From: JBBQSU01 sp038234815
Lineage (GTDB): Bacteria > Planctomycetota > Phycisphaerae > Tepidisphaerales > Tepidisphaeraceae
Assembly (NCBI GenBank): GCA_038234815.1
Contig: JBBQSU010000041.1
Span: forward strand, 1 to 25,643
Length of the DNA: 25,643 nt
Direction: 5' to 3'
Every line of letters begins with the position of its first letter. Positions within the stretch are counted from its first letter, which is position 1. The position numbers were made by a program, and so were the translations under genes. Of the stretch, positions 14,565 to 22,581 are shown in pieces. The notes below the pieces were generated by a model. The model worked only from the letters and a program-made list of their open reading frames with translations. It was not told the origin of the DNA and made no database searches.

Positions 14565-15581
14565 CTATTCGACCATCAACGCCCGGCCTTCGGCACTGGA
14601 CCGCCAAGCCAACTCCAGCAACTGCATCGTCGGCAGAACAGATTCAATCGGCACCGCAGGGAGCATTGCCCCGCCTAATGATCGCGCAAATTGTTGCCAA
14701 ATCTCTACTTCCGACAACCCCATGTTAGCAATATCCAACCGCTGCTTGGGCGATCCATCACCCGGATGGAAATCCAGCTGCGCCCACTCCTGCGTATCAA
14801 ATGTCGGGCTATAGGGGCTTTGCACGCTCCCGTTGGATCCATCAATATGCCATCGCGGCAAGGGCAGGCGCGTGGTCGTGTTGATCTCCACCAGCCCCGT
14901 CGCCCCGTTATCAAAATCGACGATCACCCTGGCAAAATCGTCGCAATCATTCGTCCACAGATTCCCCCGCAACTGGGCAAACACGCGCACCGGTCGGGCC
15001 GGCACCATCAGCCGCCAAAGCTGGTCGACGAAATGCGTGCCCCAGTCAAGCCATCCCCCGCCGCCAAAGGCCCGCTCGTTTCGCCAGTTCGGCCGATATT
15101 CCCGCGCCGCCGGGCCGACACAACTGCCCCACTGCCCCAGGCGCGATTCGACATTGAAAATTCGCCCGAATACCCCGCCGCGCACCGCCGATTCCACCGT
15201 CAGATAATCAATATCCCACCTGCGATTGTGAAACACACTCACCACCAGCCCGCGAGCCTTGGCGGTCTCGGCAATCTTCTTCGCCTGGGCCAGGTCGAGC
15301 GCCATCGGCTTTTCGATCATTACATGCTTCCCCGCAGCCAGTGCCGCCATCGCCTGCTCAAAGTGAAACGATGTCGGCGTAGCGATCAGCACGGCATCAA
15401 TCGCAGGATCGTCAAGCAGAATCTGCCCCGAATCCACCGTGCGATATCCGCGCGCGTCCGCAATCTCTCGTCGCGCCGGCGTCGGATCGAATATCCCGGC
15501 AATGCTCACCCCGTCGCACCGCGACAACCAGCCCGCGTGCTCGACCCCGATCCGCCCGAAACCAAAAATCCCAATGTTCAT
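14565..15581 (-). CDS. Gfo/Idh/MocA-family NAD(P)-dependent oxidoreductase
   Basis: A 338-residue dehydrogenase of the glucose-fructose oxidoreductase/inositol dehydrogenase family. These enzymes oxidise or reduce sugars and related polyols. The N-terminal Rossmann domain starts MNIGIFGFGRIG (GxGxxG at 7-12) and ends in the conserved EKP (90-92), whose Lys is catalytic in the family. The C-terminal domain carries GGGGWLDWGTHFVDQ (173-187) with the usual Asp179 and His183. I chose ATG 15581 because the fold begins right there; an ATG at 15647 would add 22 non-conserved residues and run into lpxK. It follows lpxK after about 50 bases on the same strand, so it may act on an envelope sugar, but its substrate cannot be read from sequence. 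Confidence 0.85.
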   Translation of the reverse strand: MNIGIFGFGRIGVEHAGWLSRCDGVSIAGIFDPTPARREIADARGYRTVDSGQILLDDPAIDAVLIATPTSFHFEQAMAALAAGKHVMIEKPMALDLAQAKKIAETAKARGLVVSVFHNRRWDIDYLTVESAVRGGVFGRIFNVESRLGQWGSCVGPAAREYRPNWRNERAFGGGGWLDWGTHFVDQLWRLMVPARPVRVFAQLRGNLWTNDCDDFARVIVDFDNGATGLVEINTTTRLPLPRWHIDGSNGSVQSPYSPTFDTQEWAQLDFHPGDGSPKQRLDIANMGLSEVEIWQQFARSLGGAMLPAVPIESVLPTMQLLELAWRSSAEGRALMVE

Positions 15582-15630
15582 ATCAACCCATTTAACAATA
15601 GCCCATTCCACACTCGCAAAACTCTTGGCG

Positions 15631-16686
15631 TCAAGGCTTGCCCCCACCGCTTTTCAGTGTATCTACAACCTGTTGCAATAATCGCCCCTCATCCCCATTC
15701 CGAAATTTCAGTCCGAGCTGCAATCGCATAATCGGCAGCCCACCCGTACGCGTTTCGTGCAAATCCTCCAGCTTCACCCAGTCCTTTTCCGTCGTCACCA
15801 GTGCTACGGCCTGATGCTTCTTCGCCTCCTCCATCACCGCGTTCAAATCCGTCGACGTAAAGTCGTGGTGATCGGCAAACCACCGCTCCCCCACCCGTGC
15901 GGCGTCCGGCAAGGAATATGCCAACGATTCAGGATGTCCAATCCCCGCAAATGCAAAATACCGGTGATTGTTCAGGTAATCCAAGGCAACAGGTCCATCG
16001 GGACCAATCAAACCAACATGAACATGATCGCAATGATAAATCGGTGCCGGGCTATACCGCCGCAGAGTTGATTCGATTTCCACCAGCGCTTCGGGCGTGG
16101 CTTGCGAAACATGCGTAAGCAAAAACGCACTGGCGCGCGACAGCCCCGATAGCGGTTCACGCAGCAACCCGCGCGGCAGCACATGTCCATACCCGAAAGG
16201 CTCTGCGGCATGGATGAGCACCAGATCGAAATTTCTCCTTAATTGCCGGTGCTGAAAGCCATCATCGAGCAAAAAAGTATCCGTTTCGGGAAACTCTCGC
16301 AGCACCCGTCGTCCTGCGACGAGGCGGCTCGGATTCGGCTCGACAATCACCTTCGTCAGGCCGTCAGATCGATTCAGCAGGCCGTCGAGCATCGCCGCTT
16401 CATCGCTCCGCCCGTTGGCTGACTTATACCCACGAAGCAGCACCGCAGGGCGATGCCCCATGGATCTAAGGGCGGTGGCCAGCCAGCAGACCACCGGCGT
16501 TTTCCCCGTCCCGCCGGTGGTGATATTGCCCACGCTGATGACCGGCCGATCCAGGTGCGCAACGGCTTTAAGCCCGCGATCAAACAACCGATTCCGCGTG
16601 GCCACGATGCCCGTATAAACCGGCTCGATCAGCCCCAGCACCCCGCGAAGGGCCCCCGCTCCGGCACCGGCGCGCCGGCGGCTCAT
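15631..16686 (-). CDS. lpxK: Tetraacyldisaccharide 4'-kinase (lipid A synthesis)
   Basis: LpxK phosphorylates the 4' position of the lipid A precursor at the inner membrane, giving lipid IVA. The 351-residue product has a short N-terminal helix (LRGVLGLIEPVYTGIVATRN) for membrane contact. It then shows PVISVGNITTGGTGKTPVV with the P-loop GGTGKT (58-63), LLRGY, and TFLLDDGFQHRQL (DDGFQH 141-146), the family's catalytic Asp region. The start at 16686 forms TGATG with the gluQ stop, a one-base overlap that indicates coupling. An upstream ATG at 16722 would add 12 residues inside gluQ. Its presence implies a lipid A-type outer membrane. The usual partner waaA is not in the window. Confidence 0.92.
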   Translation of the reverse strand: MSRRRAGAGAGALRGVLGLIEPVYTGIVATRNRLFDRGLKAVAHLDRPVISVGNITTGGTGKTPVVCWLATALRSMGHRPAVLLRGYKSANGRSDEAAMLDGLLNRSDGLTKVIVEPNPSRLVAGRRVLREFPETDTFLLDDGFQHRQLRRNFDLVLIHAAEPFGYGHVLPRGLLREPLSGLSRASAFLLTHVSQATPEALVEIESTLRRYSPAPIYHCDHVHVGLIGPDGPVALDYLNNHRYFAFAGIGHPESLAYSLPDAARVGERWFADHHDFTSTDLNAVMEEAKKHQAVALVTTEKDWVKLEDLHETRTGGLPIMRLQLGLKFRNGDEGRLLQQVVDTLKSGGGKP

Positions 16687-17717
16687 CACTCCTTTTGCGA
16701 ATTGGTCGATTGAACAAGCCATGCGTCAGTTGATCCGTCAAAAAGCACCTGCGACCGCGAAACTCTCGTCAATTTAAACCGATCGATCCACCGGCTGATC
16801 TCCGTGTCACCCTCGCTCCCTCGCGGATCGGCGACAATCGCATCGGTGATCCCACACCAGCACCCCAGCAGTTCAAGCACCCGCGACGCCGAAACTCCGT
16901 GACGCCGATAATATGACAGACGCGTATCGCCATGTCGCTTGGCCAGTCGCCGGCCGTCTTCGCCCACCACCAGAGGAAGGTGATGATACGCCGGGATTTT
17001 CATCGCAAGCCCCAGCGTCCGATACAGTAGAATCTGCCGGGGGGTGGAATCCAGCAGGTCGTCCCCGCGAACCACCTGCGTCACGCCCGCTTCGGCATCG
17101 TCCACCACCACCGCCAGTTGATACGCCGGCGTGCCGTCGCCTTTGGCGATGACAAAATCGCCCAGCGAACGCTCCACATCCATCGCCACGGCGCCGGCAA
17201 ACCCATCGACAAACGACACCCGCTGACCGGCGGTGTTGAAACGAATCACGGGTGATCGGCCCGATAAAGCTTGCGCCGCTTCAACCGACGCAAAACGCCC
17301 GCGACAGGTTCCCGGATAAACCGCAGCGCCGTCTTCGGCGTGTGGGGCGCTGGCGATGCGCTCAACCTCGCCTCTTGTGCAAACGCACGGATACGCCGCT
17401 CCGCTGGCCAGCAACTGCTCGATCGCCTTCCTATAGGCCGCTCGCCGCCCCGACTGATAGATCGGCCCCTCATCCCAGTCCATCCCCAGCCACCGCAGGT
17501 CGTCAATTAACTCTGCGGCCGCGCCCTTTTTCACCCGCGGGCCATCGAGGTCTTCAATCCGTAACAAAATCCGCCAACCGCTGCGCCTTGCCAAAAGCCA
17601 GTTGATGAGAAACGTCCGGGCATTGCCAAGATGCAGCGCGCCCGTGGGCGAGGGGGCCAGGCGCGTCACCTCAGGCGGGGCCGGGTTAAACACTGAATTG
17701 CCCACGCCATTACCCAT
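16686..17717 (-). CDS. gluQ: Glutamyl-Q tRNA(Asp) synthetase
   Basis: GluQ-RS attaches glutamate to the queuosine base at position 34 of tRNA(Asp), not to the tRNA 3' end. The 343-residue product is a shortened GluRS-like catalytic domain without an anticodon-binding domain. It shows RLAPSPTGALHLGNART with HLGN at 29-32, RIEDLDGPR, and the GluQ-RS zinc-site pattern Cys111, Cys113, Tyr134, Cys138. VVRGDDLLDSTPRQ and the modified KMSKS LAKRHGD (258-264) follow. These separate it from a true GltX. Its ATG overlaps the stop of the upstream lipoprotein gene (TAATG), and its own stop overlaps the lpxK start (TGATG). It is somewhat longer than common members (about 300). Confidence 0.92.
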   Translation of the reverse strand: MGNGVGNSVFNPAPPEVTRLAPSPTGALHLGNARTFLINWLLARRSGWRILLRIEDLDGPRVKKGAAAELIDDLRWLGMDWDEGPIYQSGRRAAYRKAIEQLLASGAAYPCVCTRGEVERIASAPHAEDGAAVYPGTCRGRFASVEAAQALSGRSPVIRFNTAGQRVSFVDGFAGAVAMDVERSLGDFVIAKGDGTPAYQLAVVVDDAEAGVTQVVRGDDLLDSTPRQILLYRTLGLAMKIPAYHHLPLVVGEDGRRLAKRHGDTRLSYYRRHGVSASRVLELLGCWCGITDAIVADPRGSEGDTEISRWIDRFKLTRVSRSQVLFDGSTDAWLVQSTNSQKE

Positions 17718-18376
17718 TAAGGCGCGCCATTGGCCGGCTCGCCGGACGTCTCCGGCGTTACCGTCCGCAGGATCGATTCCAGAAACGTCTGATCCGCTTT
17801 GAACTGCTTCACCGTCAAGCCCAGAAAATTCATCTCGTATTGCAGCAGTTCACGATTTCGGGGAACGAAAAAGTTGATCGTCCAGCGATATTCCGGCGAA
17901 GTATCGGCCACTGATTTTTCGTCCGTGCCCGACGGCGCGGCAAACGGCTCACCCACGCTCTGCCGCTCCAGGATCGCCACGCTGCCGTCGTGACGCAAAT
18001 CGACTTTGCTTGATCCCGAAGTGTCTTTACGCGCCTTTTCCTTCGCCCCGGCGATGAGAAATTCAAGCCCGTCGTTCTTCATAGTCGGCCGCTGGGAAAG
18101 CTGAATCTGCACCTCGTTGCCCGCCGGCGTGGGGCCTTTCAAAAAGGCCATAGCCCCGGCGCTGTCCGCCTCCACCTGCCACCCTACTGGCGCCGTCACC
18201 TTCATGGGGATATAGCTCAGCGGGATCGTCTTGCGCGGTCCGGTCAGCAGGTCGCGCGTCGTCGGCCCGGCCATTGTTTCCACCGGCTTGGCCTCGTCCA
18301 GCTTGGGCGGCGCCGGCTTGTCATCACAGCCGAGGACGAAGAGACAAATTCCAAATACAAAGGCCAGACGTTTCAT
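17717..18376 (-). CDS. Putative lipoprotein of unknown function
   Basis: The 219-residue product starts MKRLAFVFGICLFVLGCDD, a lipoprotein signal with lipobox VLGC and acylated Cys17. The two Asp after the cysteine would favour inner-membrane retention under the enterobacterial +2 rule, which may not apply here. The mature part (KVTAPVGWQVEADSAGAMAFLKGP ... VQIQLSQRP ... WTINFFVPRNRELLQYEMNFLGL) looks like a PsbP/Mog1-type or similar alpha-beta fold that judges small hydrophobic changes, but I do not recognise a named family. GAGGTG before the ATG at 18376 is a good ribosome site; an ATG at 18457 has none. It heads the coupled chain lipoprotein-gluQ-lpxK. Confidence 0.75.
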   Translation of the reverse strand: MKRLAFVFGICLFVLGCDDKPAPPKLDEAKPVETMAGPTTRDLLTGPRKTIPLSYIPMKVTAPVGWQVEADSAGAMAFLKGPTPAGNEVQIQLSQRPTMKNDGLEFLIAGAKEKARKDTSGSSKVDLRHDGSVAILERQSVGEPFAAPSGTDEKSVADTSPEYRWTINFFVPRNRELLQYEMNFLGLTVKQFKADQTFLESILRTVTPETSGEPANGAP

Positions 18377-18931
18377 GCGCACCTCGAACGAAGGGTGAGA
18401 TTTATTTTCAATGGACACCGGCAATTTGCAAGACATACCCCAACGCCCCGCCAACAAGTCCTGGCGATAAATCTTCGACCAACCCCTGCGACGTCATAGC
18501 CTACCGCTGTCAGAGCGCCGGCTGCAACAATTGCGTCGACTGGAGAAGGCCCAATTTGGCCGGCATTGAGAGTAAGACGCTTGTGACCACGATCGGGCGC
18601 GACAGGTTTGCAGGAAAGCGATGAGGATGATTCTCGAACTCGGGGGAGAAGCGACGCCATTGGATTACGTCGTAGAAGATGACGCTTTGTTTATGGCAAC
18701 CAAGGCGGACGTAGATGCTTCCCGTCTCGCGGTAATGTTCAATCGTCGTTGACTCAACCCGGAATCAAAAACGCGAAGCCCCTTGGTGCCATCAAGTTGA
18801 GTCGCGGTCGCGCGCAAGTCAGGAACTGCTAAGGGGAGATCACCCCGAAGCTCCGCAATGCGGCGCATGATGCGTGGCAAAATCCTTAGAACGTGATGCC
18901 CCTTCAGGCCGCAAGCAACATGATTGGTTAA
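18377..18931. other. Intergenic stretch with one gene remnant
   Basis: Apart from the remnant at 18621-18752, no gene is recognisable between the lipoprotein start and the efflux gene stop. A minus-strand frame at 18665-18880 is open but shows no motif or ribosome site. No strong terminator is visible for the efflux gene that ends at 18932. Confidence 0.4.
18621..18752 (+). pseudogene. Remnant of a planctomycete-type repeat-domain protein
   Basis: A short frame encodes 43 residues including LDYVVEDDALFMATKADVDASRL. This resembles the signature 'L-x-Y-V-(V/I)-(E/K)-(D/E)-x-(A/V)-L-x-(I/M)-(A/T)-T' found in short secretin/STN-like repeat domains that planctomycetes carry in exported proteins. 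It lacks a signal peptide and the preceding parts of such a domain. The frame is closed by a stop at 18573-18575, and no continuation is visible in other frames. It is most likely the eroded end of a former gene. Chance similarity over about 20 residues cannot be excluded. Confidence 0.4.
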
Positions 18932-20437
18932 TTATTTTCTGGTCTCTTTTTCCATCGGCGGGACTTCCCATCCTCCACCCAGGGCCTTGTAAAGCGAGAC
19001 GAGATTGGTCGAGACCAGCGCTTCGCTGCGGGCTAGTTGGTCCTGGGCCTGGAAGAGCAACTGCTCGGCGGTGATGACACTGAGGAAATCCCCCAGCCCA
19101 CGCTGGTAAAGCTGGTTGGCCAGCTCCACCGACCGCTTGTTGGCATCGACCGCCTGCGCCAAAGACGCCCGGCGGGTTTGTTCCTTGGCCAAACCCACCA
19201 GCGAATTCTCTACATCTCGCAAGGCCACCAGCACCACCTGCTCGTATTGCAGAAGGGCTTGTTCGGTTTGGGCGTTACGCACTTTTAGATTGTTGTGAAG
19301 ACGCCAGGCGTCGAAGATGGGCCAGCTAATCGCAGGGCCGATCGACCAGGCATTGCTGCGCTTGGTGAACAGATTGCCCGTGCCATAACTTTCCCAGCCG
19401 AAAGAGCCGGTGAGGGAGAAGCGGGGATAAAGATTGGCCTCGGCCTCTCCGCTGCGGGCGTTGGCGGCATGAAGGGCTTGCTCGGCCTTGCGGACGTCAG
19501 GCCGACGACGAAGCAAATCCGACGGCAGGCCCGCGGGCACGACCATCGGCGCGTTGGGGATAGGCTGCGGCTCAGCCAGTTCGATCACCAACGCATTCGG
19601 CTCTTTGCCCAGGAGCACCGCCAGACCGTGCAATGTCTGGCGCAGGGCCTGCTCAATTGAAGGGATGGTGCTGGCGGTGGTGGCCACCTGCGCGCGAGCG
19701 CGGGCCACGTCCAGTTCGCTGGTGAGTCCGGCGTTGAACTTCCGGCCCGTCAGATCGACCGACTCGTTCTGTGACCGCAGGTTGTCATACGCCACAACCA
19801 ACTGCCTTTGCAGTCCGCGATAGTTGATGTAATTGGTGGCGATGTCCCCGGCGAGCGTAATCATCACCGAGCGCTTTTGTTCGACGATCGACGCCAGATC
19901 GGCGGTGGCCGCCTCGATCGCGCGGCGATTGGAGCCGAAGACGTCGATCTCCCAAGAAGCATCAAAGCCGGCACGATAAAGATTGCGCGTGCTGGCGCTG
20001 CTGGCGGTGCTGCCGGCGGCGGGCGAGCGCACCATGTTGCCACTGGAGCGATTGCGCGAGAAGGAGCCGTCCACGCTGACGGTGGGATAGAGATCAGCCT
20101 CGAAAATGCCAAGCACGGCGCGGGCTTCACGCACGCGCGCCTCGGCGGTTTTTAGATCGAGATTACCGGCCAGACCGCGCATGATGAGCGATTCGAGCTT
20201 GGGATCATCGAACTGCGTCCACCACTGATCGAGCACGCCCTGCGAATCGGCCGACGGGCCGGTCGTGGGCACGGTCGCCGGCTGATTCGTCACGTTCGCG
20301 TATTCCTTCGGCATTTTCAGTTGTTCGGGTGTCAGCTTCTTGTAATCAGGGCCGACCGCGCACCCGGCCAGCGCCAAAGCCCCCCAGCCAACGACCATCA
20401 TCTTGCCTATACCACTCATATTGAAGTTCGATCGCAT
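18932..20437 (-). CDS. NodT-type outer-membrane efflux lipoprotein
   Basis: A 501-residue TolC-superfamily outer-membrane channel of the RND efflux type. The start at 20437 gives a lipoprotein signal with ALAGC and acylated Cys26, then the family hallmark CAVGPDYKKL. The two repeated OEP domains follow: QWWTQFDDPKLESLIMRGL near the front, LNYRGLQRQL-like helices (INYRGLQRQLVVAYDNL), GLPSDLLRRRPDVRKAEQALHAANARSGEAEANLYPRFSLTGSFG between the repeats, and GLGDFLSVITAEQLLFQAQDQLARSEA near the end. It would join an RND pump and a periplasmic adaptor, but neither gene is adjacent, so it may serve pumps encoded elsewhere. An ATG at 20587 would add 50 residues lying inside the rplQ terminator and is rejected. 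Confidence 0.9.
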   Translation of the reverse strand: MRSNFNMSGIGKMMVVGWGALALAGCAVGPDYKKLTPEQLKMPKEYANVTNQPATVPTTGPSADSQGVLDQWWTQFDDPKLESLIMRGLAGNLDLKTAEARVREARAVLGIFEADLYPTVSVDGSFSRNRSSGNMVRSPAAGSTASSASTRNLYRAGFDASWEIDVFGSNRRAIEAATADLASIVEQKRSVMITLAGDIATNYINYRGLQRQLVVAYDNLRSQNESVDLTGRKFNAGLTSELDVARARAQVATTASTIPSIEQALRQTLHGLAVLLGKEPNALVIELAEPQPIPNAPMVVPAGLPSDLLRRRPDVRKAEQALHAANARSGEAEANLYPRFSLTGSFGWESYGTGNLFTKRSNAWSIGPAISWPIFDAWRLHNNLKVRNAQTEQALLQYEQVVLVALRDVENSLVGLAKEQTRRASLAQAVDANKRSVELANQLYQRGLGDFLSVITAEQLLFQAQDQLARSEALVSTNLVSLYKALGGGWEVPPMEKETRK

Positions 20438-20533
20438 AAATGACTTTCTCTCATTGGCCGCACCCGTCGGGCCGCGAGCCTGGGACAGTGTCGCTGTTCC
20501 TGTCGAACTGTAAAGCCCTGCCGGGATGGTCAG

Positions 20534-20539
20534 ATTATA
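20534..20539 (-). promoter_or_regulatory. -10 box for the efflux lipoprotein gene
   Basis: A perfect TATAAT on the minus strand (plus ATTATA 20534-20539) lies between the rplQ terminator and the efflux gene, about 95 bases before ATG 20437. No good -35 is visible at 16-18 bases. Confidence 0.4.
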
Positions 20540-20586
20540 TTTGAAAGACATCGAAGCACTGCCCGGCGATTCGGTCCATAAATGCA

Positions 20587-20619
20587 CAAGACCGACCCGG
20601 ACGAGCCGGATCGGTCTTG
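20587..20619 (-). terminator. Hairpin at the end of the ribosomal operon
   Basis: CAAGACCGACCCGG (20587-20600) pairs with CCGGATCGGTCTTG (20606-20619) across a 5-base loop, 14 bp with one mismatch. It lies 34 bases past the rplQ stop. The following tract (TGCATTTATG) is poor in T, so the hairpin may act with another factor or protect the 3' end. Confidence 0.55.
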
Positions 20620-20653
20620 CAAATAAGATTAAGCCAGAAAATCGACATCGGCG

Positions 20654-21214
20654 CTATTGCGCCGCAGGGGCCGACGATTCGACCGGAGCGGCGGGCTGGG
20701 CTTCGGCCTTGCTGCTACCCTTTTTTTCCTTGAGGATGCGGCCGGCGAAGGCGTGCTTGCGCTCGTTACGCTTGCGACGCAATCCGAGCGATTTCTTTGC
20801 CGTACCGGTCGGCTTGGATTCGACAGTGAGAAGCTGGAGCTGCACGATGTCCCCGCCATCGCCAATCCGCCATTTGGCAGTCTTGATGATCCGGGTGTAT
20901 CCGCCATCTCGGCCTTTGAAATTCGGCGCGATCTCATTGAAGAGCTTCTGCACGACCGTCTCGCCGGTGAAATCCTGCTTCTCGTCAACCAATCGACGAT
21001 CTCGAAGCGTGGCAATGACGCGCCGGCGGGCCGTGAGCGTTCCCAAACGGGCGAGCGTAATCAGCTTCTCGGCCAATGCCTTCACTTCCTTGGCCTTGGG
21101 ATAGGTCGTCTTGACCATGCCGTGTTCAAAGAGGCTCTGGATGAGATTCCTGCGGAGAGCCTTGCGATGCTCCGTATCTCTACTGAGCTGCCGGCCTTTC
21201 ATCATATGACGCAT
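20654..21214 (-). CDS. rplQ: 50S ribosomal protein L17 with C-terminal extension
   Basis: L17 is a large-subunit protein near the exit tunnel region. The first 125 or so residues match the family (MRHMMKGRQLSRDTEHRKALRRNLIQSLFEHGMVKTTYPKAKEVKALAEKLITLAR, then TARRRVIATLRDRRLVDE and GGYTRIIKTAKWRIGDGG). The chain then continues to 186 residues, against about 120-130 in common bacteria. The tail is first basic (KKSLGLRRKRNERKHAFAGRILKEKKG) and then Ala/Pro-rich (SSKAEAQPAAPVESSAPAAQ), probably disordered and RNA-contacting. It follows rpoA in the standard order with AAGGTG as ribosome site. Confidence 0.96.
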   Translation of the reverse strand: MRHMMKGRQLSRDTEHRKALRRNLIQSLFEHGMVKTTYPKAKEVKALAEKLITLARLGTLTARRRVIATLRDRRLVDEKQDFTGETVVQKLFNEIAPNFKGRDGGYTRIIKTAKWRIGDGGDIVQLQLLTVESKPTGTAKKSLGLRRKRNERKHAFAGRILKEKKGSSKAEAQPAAPVESSAPAAQ

Positions 21215-21285
21215 GACACACCTTCTTAGTCAAAATTCAGCAAACCGGCAAACCCCTAACGGGGGCTGACCGCTAATTTCGTAGG

Positions 21286-22404
21286 CTACTCTTCGACAGA
21301 CGCCTGGCCGGCTTCTCCGGACTTGGCCTGATCGCTTTCAGCATCTTCTAATTCGTCCGATTCGTCGCCGTCATCGGGCATCGTGGCCGCCTGGGCCATT
21401 GGCGAATCCAGATCCATGCCGAGGCTCAAGCCCATGTCCGCCAGCTTCCGCTTCACTTCGCGCAGGCTGGTCTTGCCGAAGCTGCGAACCTTGAGCAGGT
21501 CGGCATCGGCCTTGCGAACCAGGTCGCGGACGTTGCCGATCTTGGCCGACTCCAGGCAGTTATTGGCCCGCACTGACAGGTCCAGTTCCTGCACGGTCAT
21601 GCCCAGTTTCTGCTGAAGCTCGGGGTCCATCTGGGCCTTGTTGGCGTCGCGGAGTGCGATGATCGCGTCATCGTTGGCCACTTCCGTGCCCAGTTCAAAA
21701 TACTGCACGAACGGGCTGAGATGCTTGCGGAGAATTTTACTGGCCTCGACCAGCGCCATTTCCGGCGAGATTGTGCCGTTGGTCCAGATTTCCAGGAGCA
21801 AACGATCGTAATCGGTCTTCTGTCCCACGCGGGCATCTTCGGTGCTGTAGCGCACTCGGGTGACCGGAGAATAAAGGCTGTCCACCGAGATCGTGCCCAC
21901 CTGATGCTCTTCCTCTTCCTCGCGGCCATGCTCGGCGGCCGTGACATATCCCCGGCCCTTCTGCACGGTGAGCGTCATATCGAAGCTCACGTCTTCGGTG
22001 AGGGTGGCGATGACCAGATCGGTGTTCACGACGGTGATGGCCGGATCGGCCTGGATCATCCCAGCCGTGACCGCGCCGGCCTTGTTGGCCCGGAGGGTCA
22101 TCGTTTTAGGCTCATCGGCATCGAGCTTCACGATCAGGCTCTTGATATTCAGGATGATGTCGGTGACATCCTCCAATACGCCGGTGAGGCTGGAAAATTC
22201 GTGTTCTGCGCCCACCAGCTTGATAGTGGTGACGGCGGCGCCTTCCAGCGAGCTGAGCAGAATCCGCCGCAGGCTGTTGCCGACGGTGGTGCCGAACCCG
22301 CGTTCAAACGGCTCTGCGGTAAACTTGCCATAGGTGTCGGTCGACGCCTGCATGTCCCGAACAACCCGCGACGGTAATTCCAATCCACGCCAACGAATTC
22401 TCAT
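21286..22404 (-). CDS. rpoA: DNA-directed RNA polymerase subunit alpha
   Basis: Alpha dimerises to nucleate assembly of RNA polymerase and its C-terminal domain contacts UP elements and activators. The 372-residue product has the N-terminal domain (FTAEPFERGFGTTVGNSLRRILLSSLEGAAVTTIKLVGAEHEFSSLTGVLEDVTDIILNIK), an acidic insertion EHGREEEEEH in the middle domain, and the C-terminal domain (MTVQELDLSVRANNCLESAKIGNVRDLVRKADADLLKVRSFGKTSLREVKRKLADMGL). It ends in an unusual acidic tail of about 35 residues. I chose ATG 22404 because AAAGGAG lies six bases upstream; an ATG at 22467 has none. The gap to rpsK, where rpsD often sits, is occupied only by a structured leader. Confidence 0.97.
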   Translation of the reverse strand: MRIRWRGLELPSRVVRDMQASTDTYGKFTAEPFERGFGTTVGNSLRRILLSSLEGAAVTTIKLVGAEHEFSSLTGVLEDVTDIILNIKSLIVKLDADEPKTMTLRANKAGAVTAGMIQADPAITVVNTDLVIATLTEDVSFDMTLTVQKGRGYVTAAEHGREEEEEHQVGTISVDSLYSPVTRVRYSTEDARVGQKTDYDRLLLEIWTNGTISPEMALVEASKILRKHLSPFVQYFELGTEVANDDAIIALRDANKAQMDPELQQKLGMTVQELDLSVRANNCLESAKIGNVRDLVRKADADLLKVRSFGKTSLREVKRKLADMGLSLGMDLDSPMAQAATMPDDGDESDELEDAESDQAKSGEAGQASVEE

Positions 22405-22433
22405 AGCGATCTCCTTTGGCCCGTTCTCGAATC

Positions 22434-22478
22434 GCGGAAGGTTGCCGCCCCGACCGTTCGGGGCCATCTGTCTTCCGC
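22434..22478 (-). promoter_or_regulatory. Two-stem leader structure before rpoA
   Basis: An outer stem GCGGAAG (22434-22440)/CTTCCGC (22472-22478) encloses, across internal loops of 6-7 bases, a perfect inner stem GCCCCGA (22447-22453)/TCGGGGC (22458-22464) with a 4-base loop. It ends about 30 bases before the rpoA ATG and shows no T-tract, so it is not a terminator. Ribosomal-protein binding sites that control translation often look like this; which protein would bind is unknown. Confidence 0.45.
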
Positions 22479-22581
22479 CTCGTCGAGCGAGGGCTGATTA
22501 GTTCTTTGTACTTCTTTTACCAATGACGACGGGCCGGAAGCTTTAAACCTGCGCCAGCCGTCTTGGGCGAAACAAGCTCGC

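Noticed and set aside
18665..18880. Minus-strand frame of 71 codons
   Set aside because: It overlaps the remnant at 18621-18752 and has no ribosome site or known motif, although composition alone does not exclude it.
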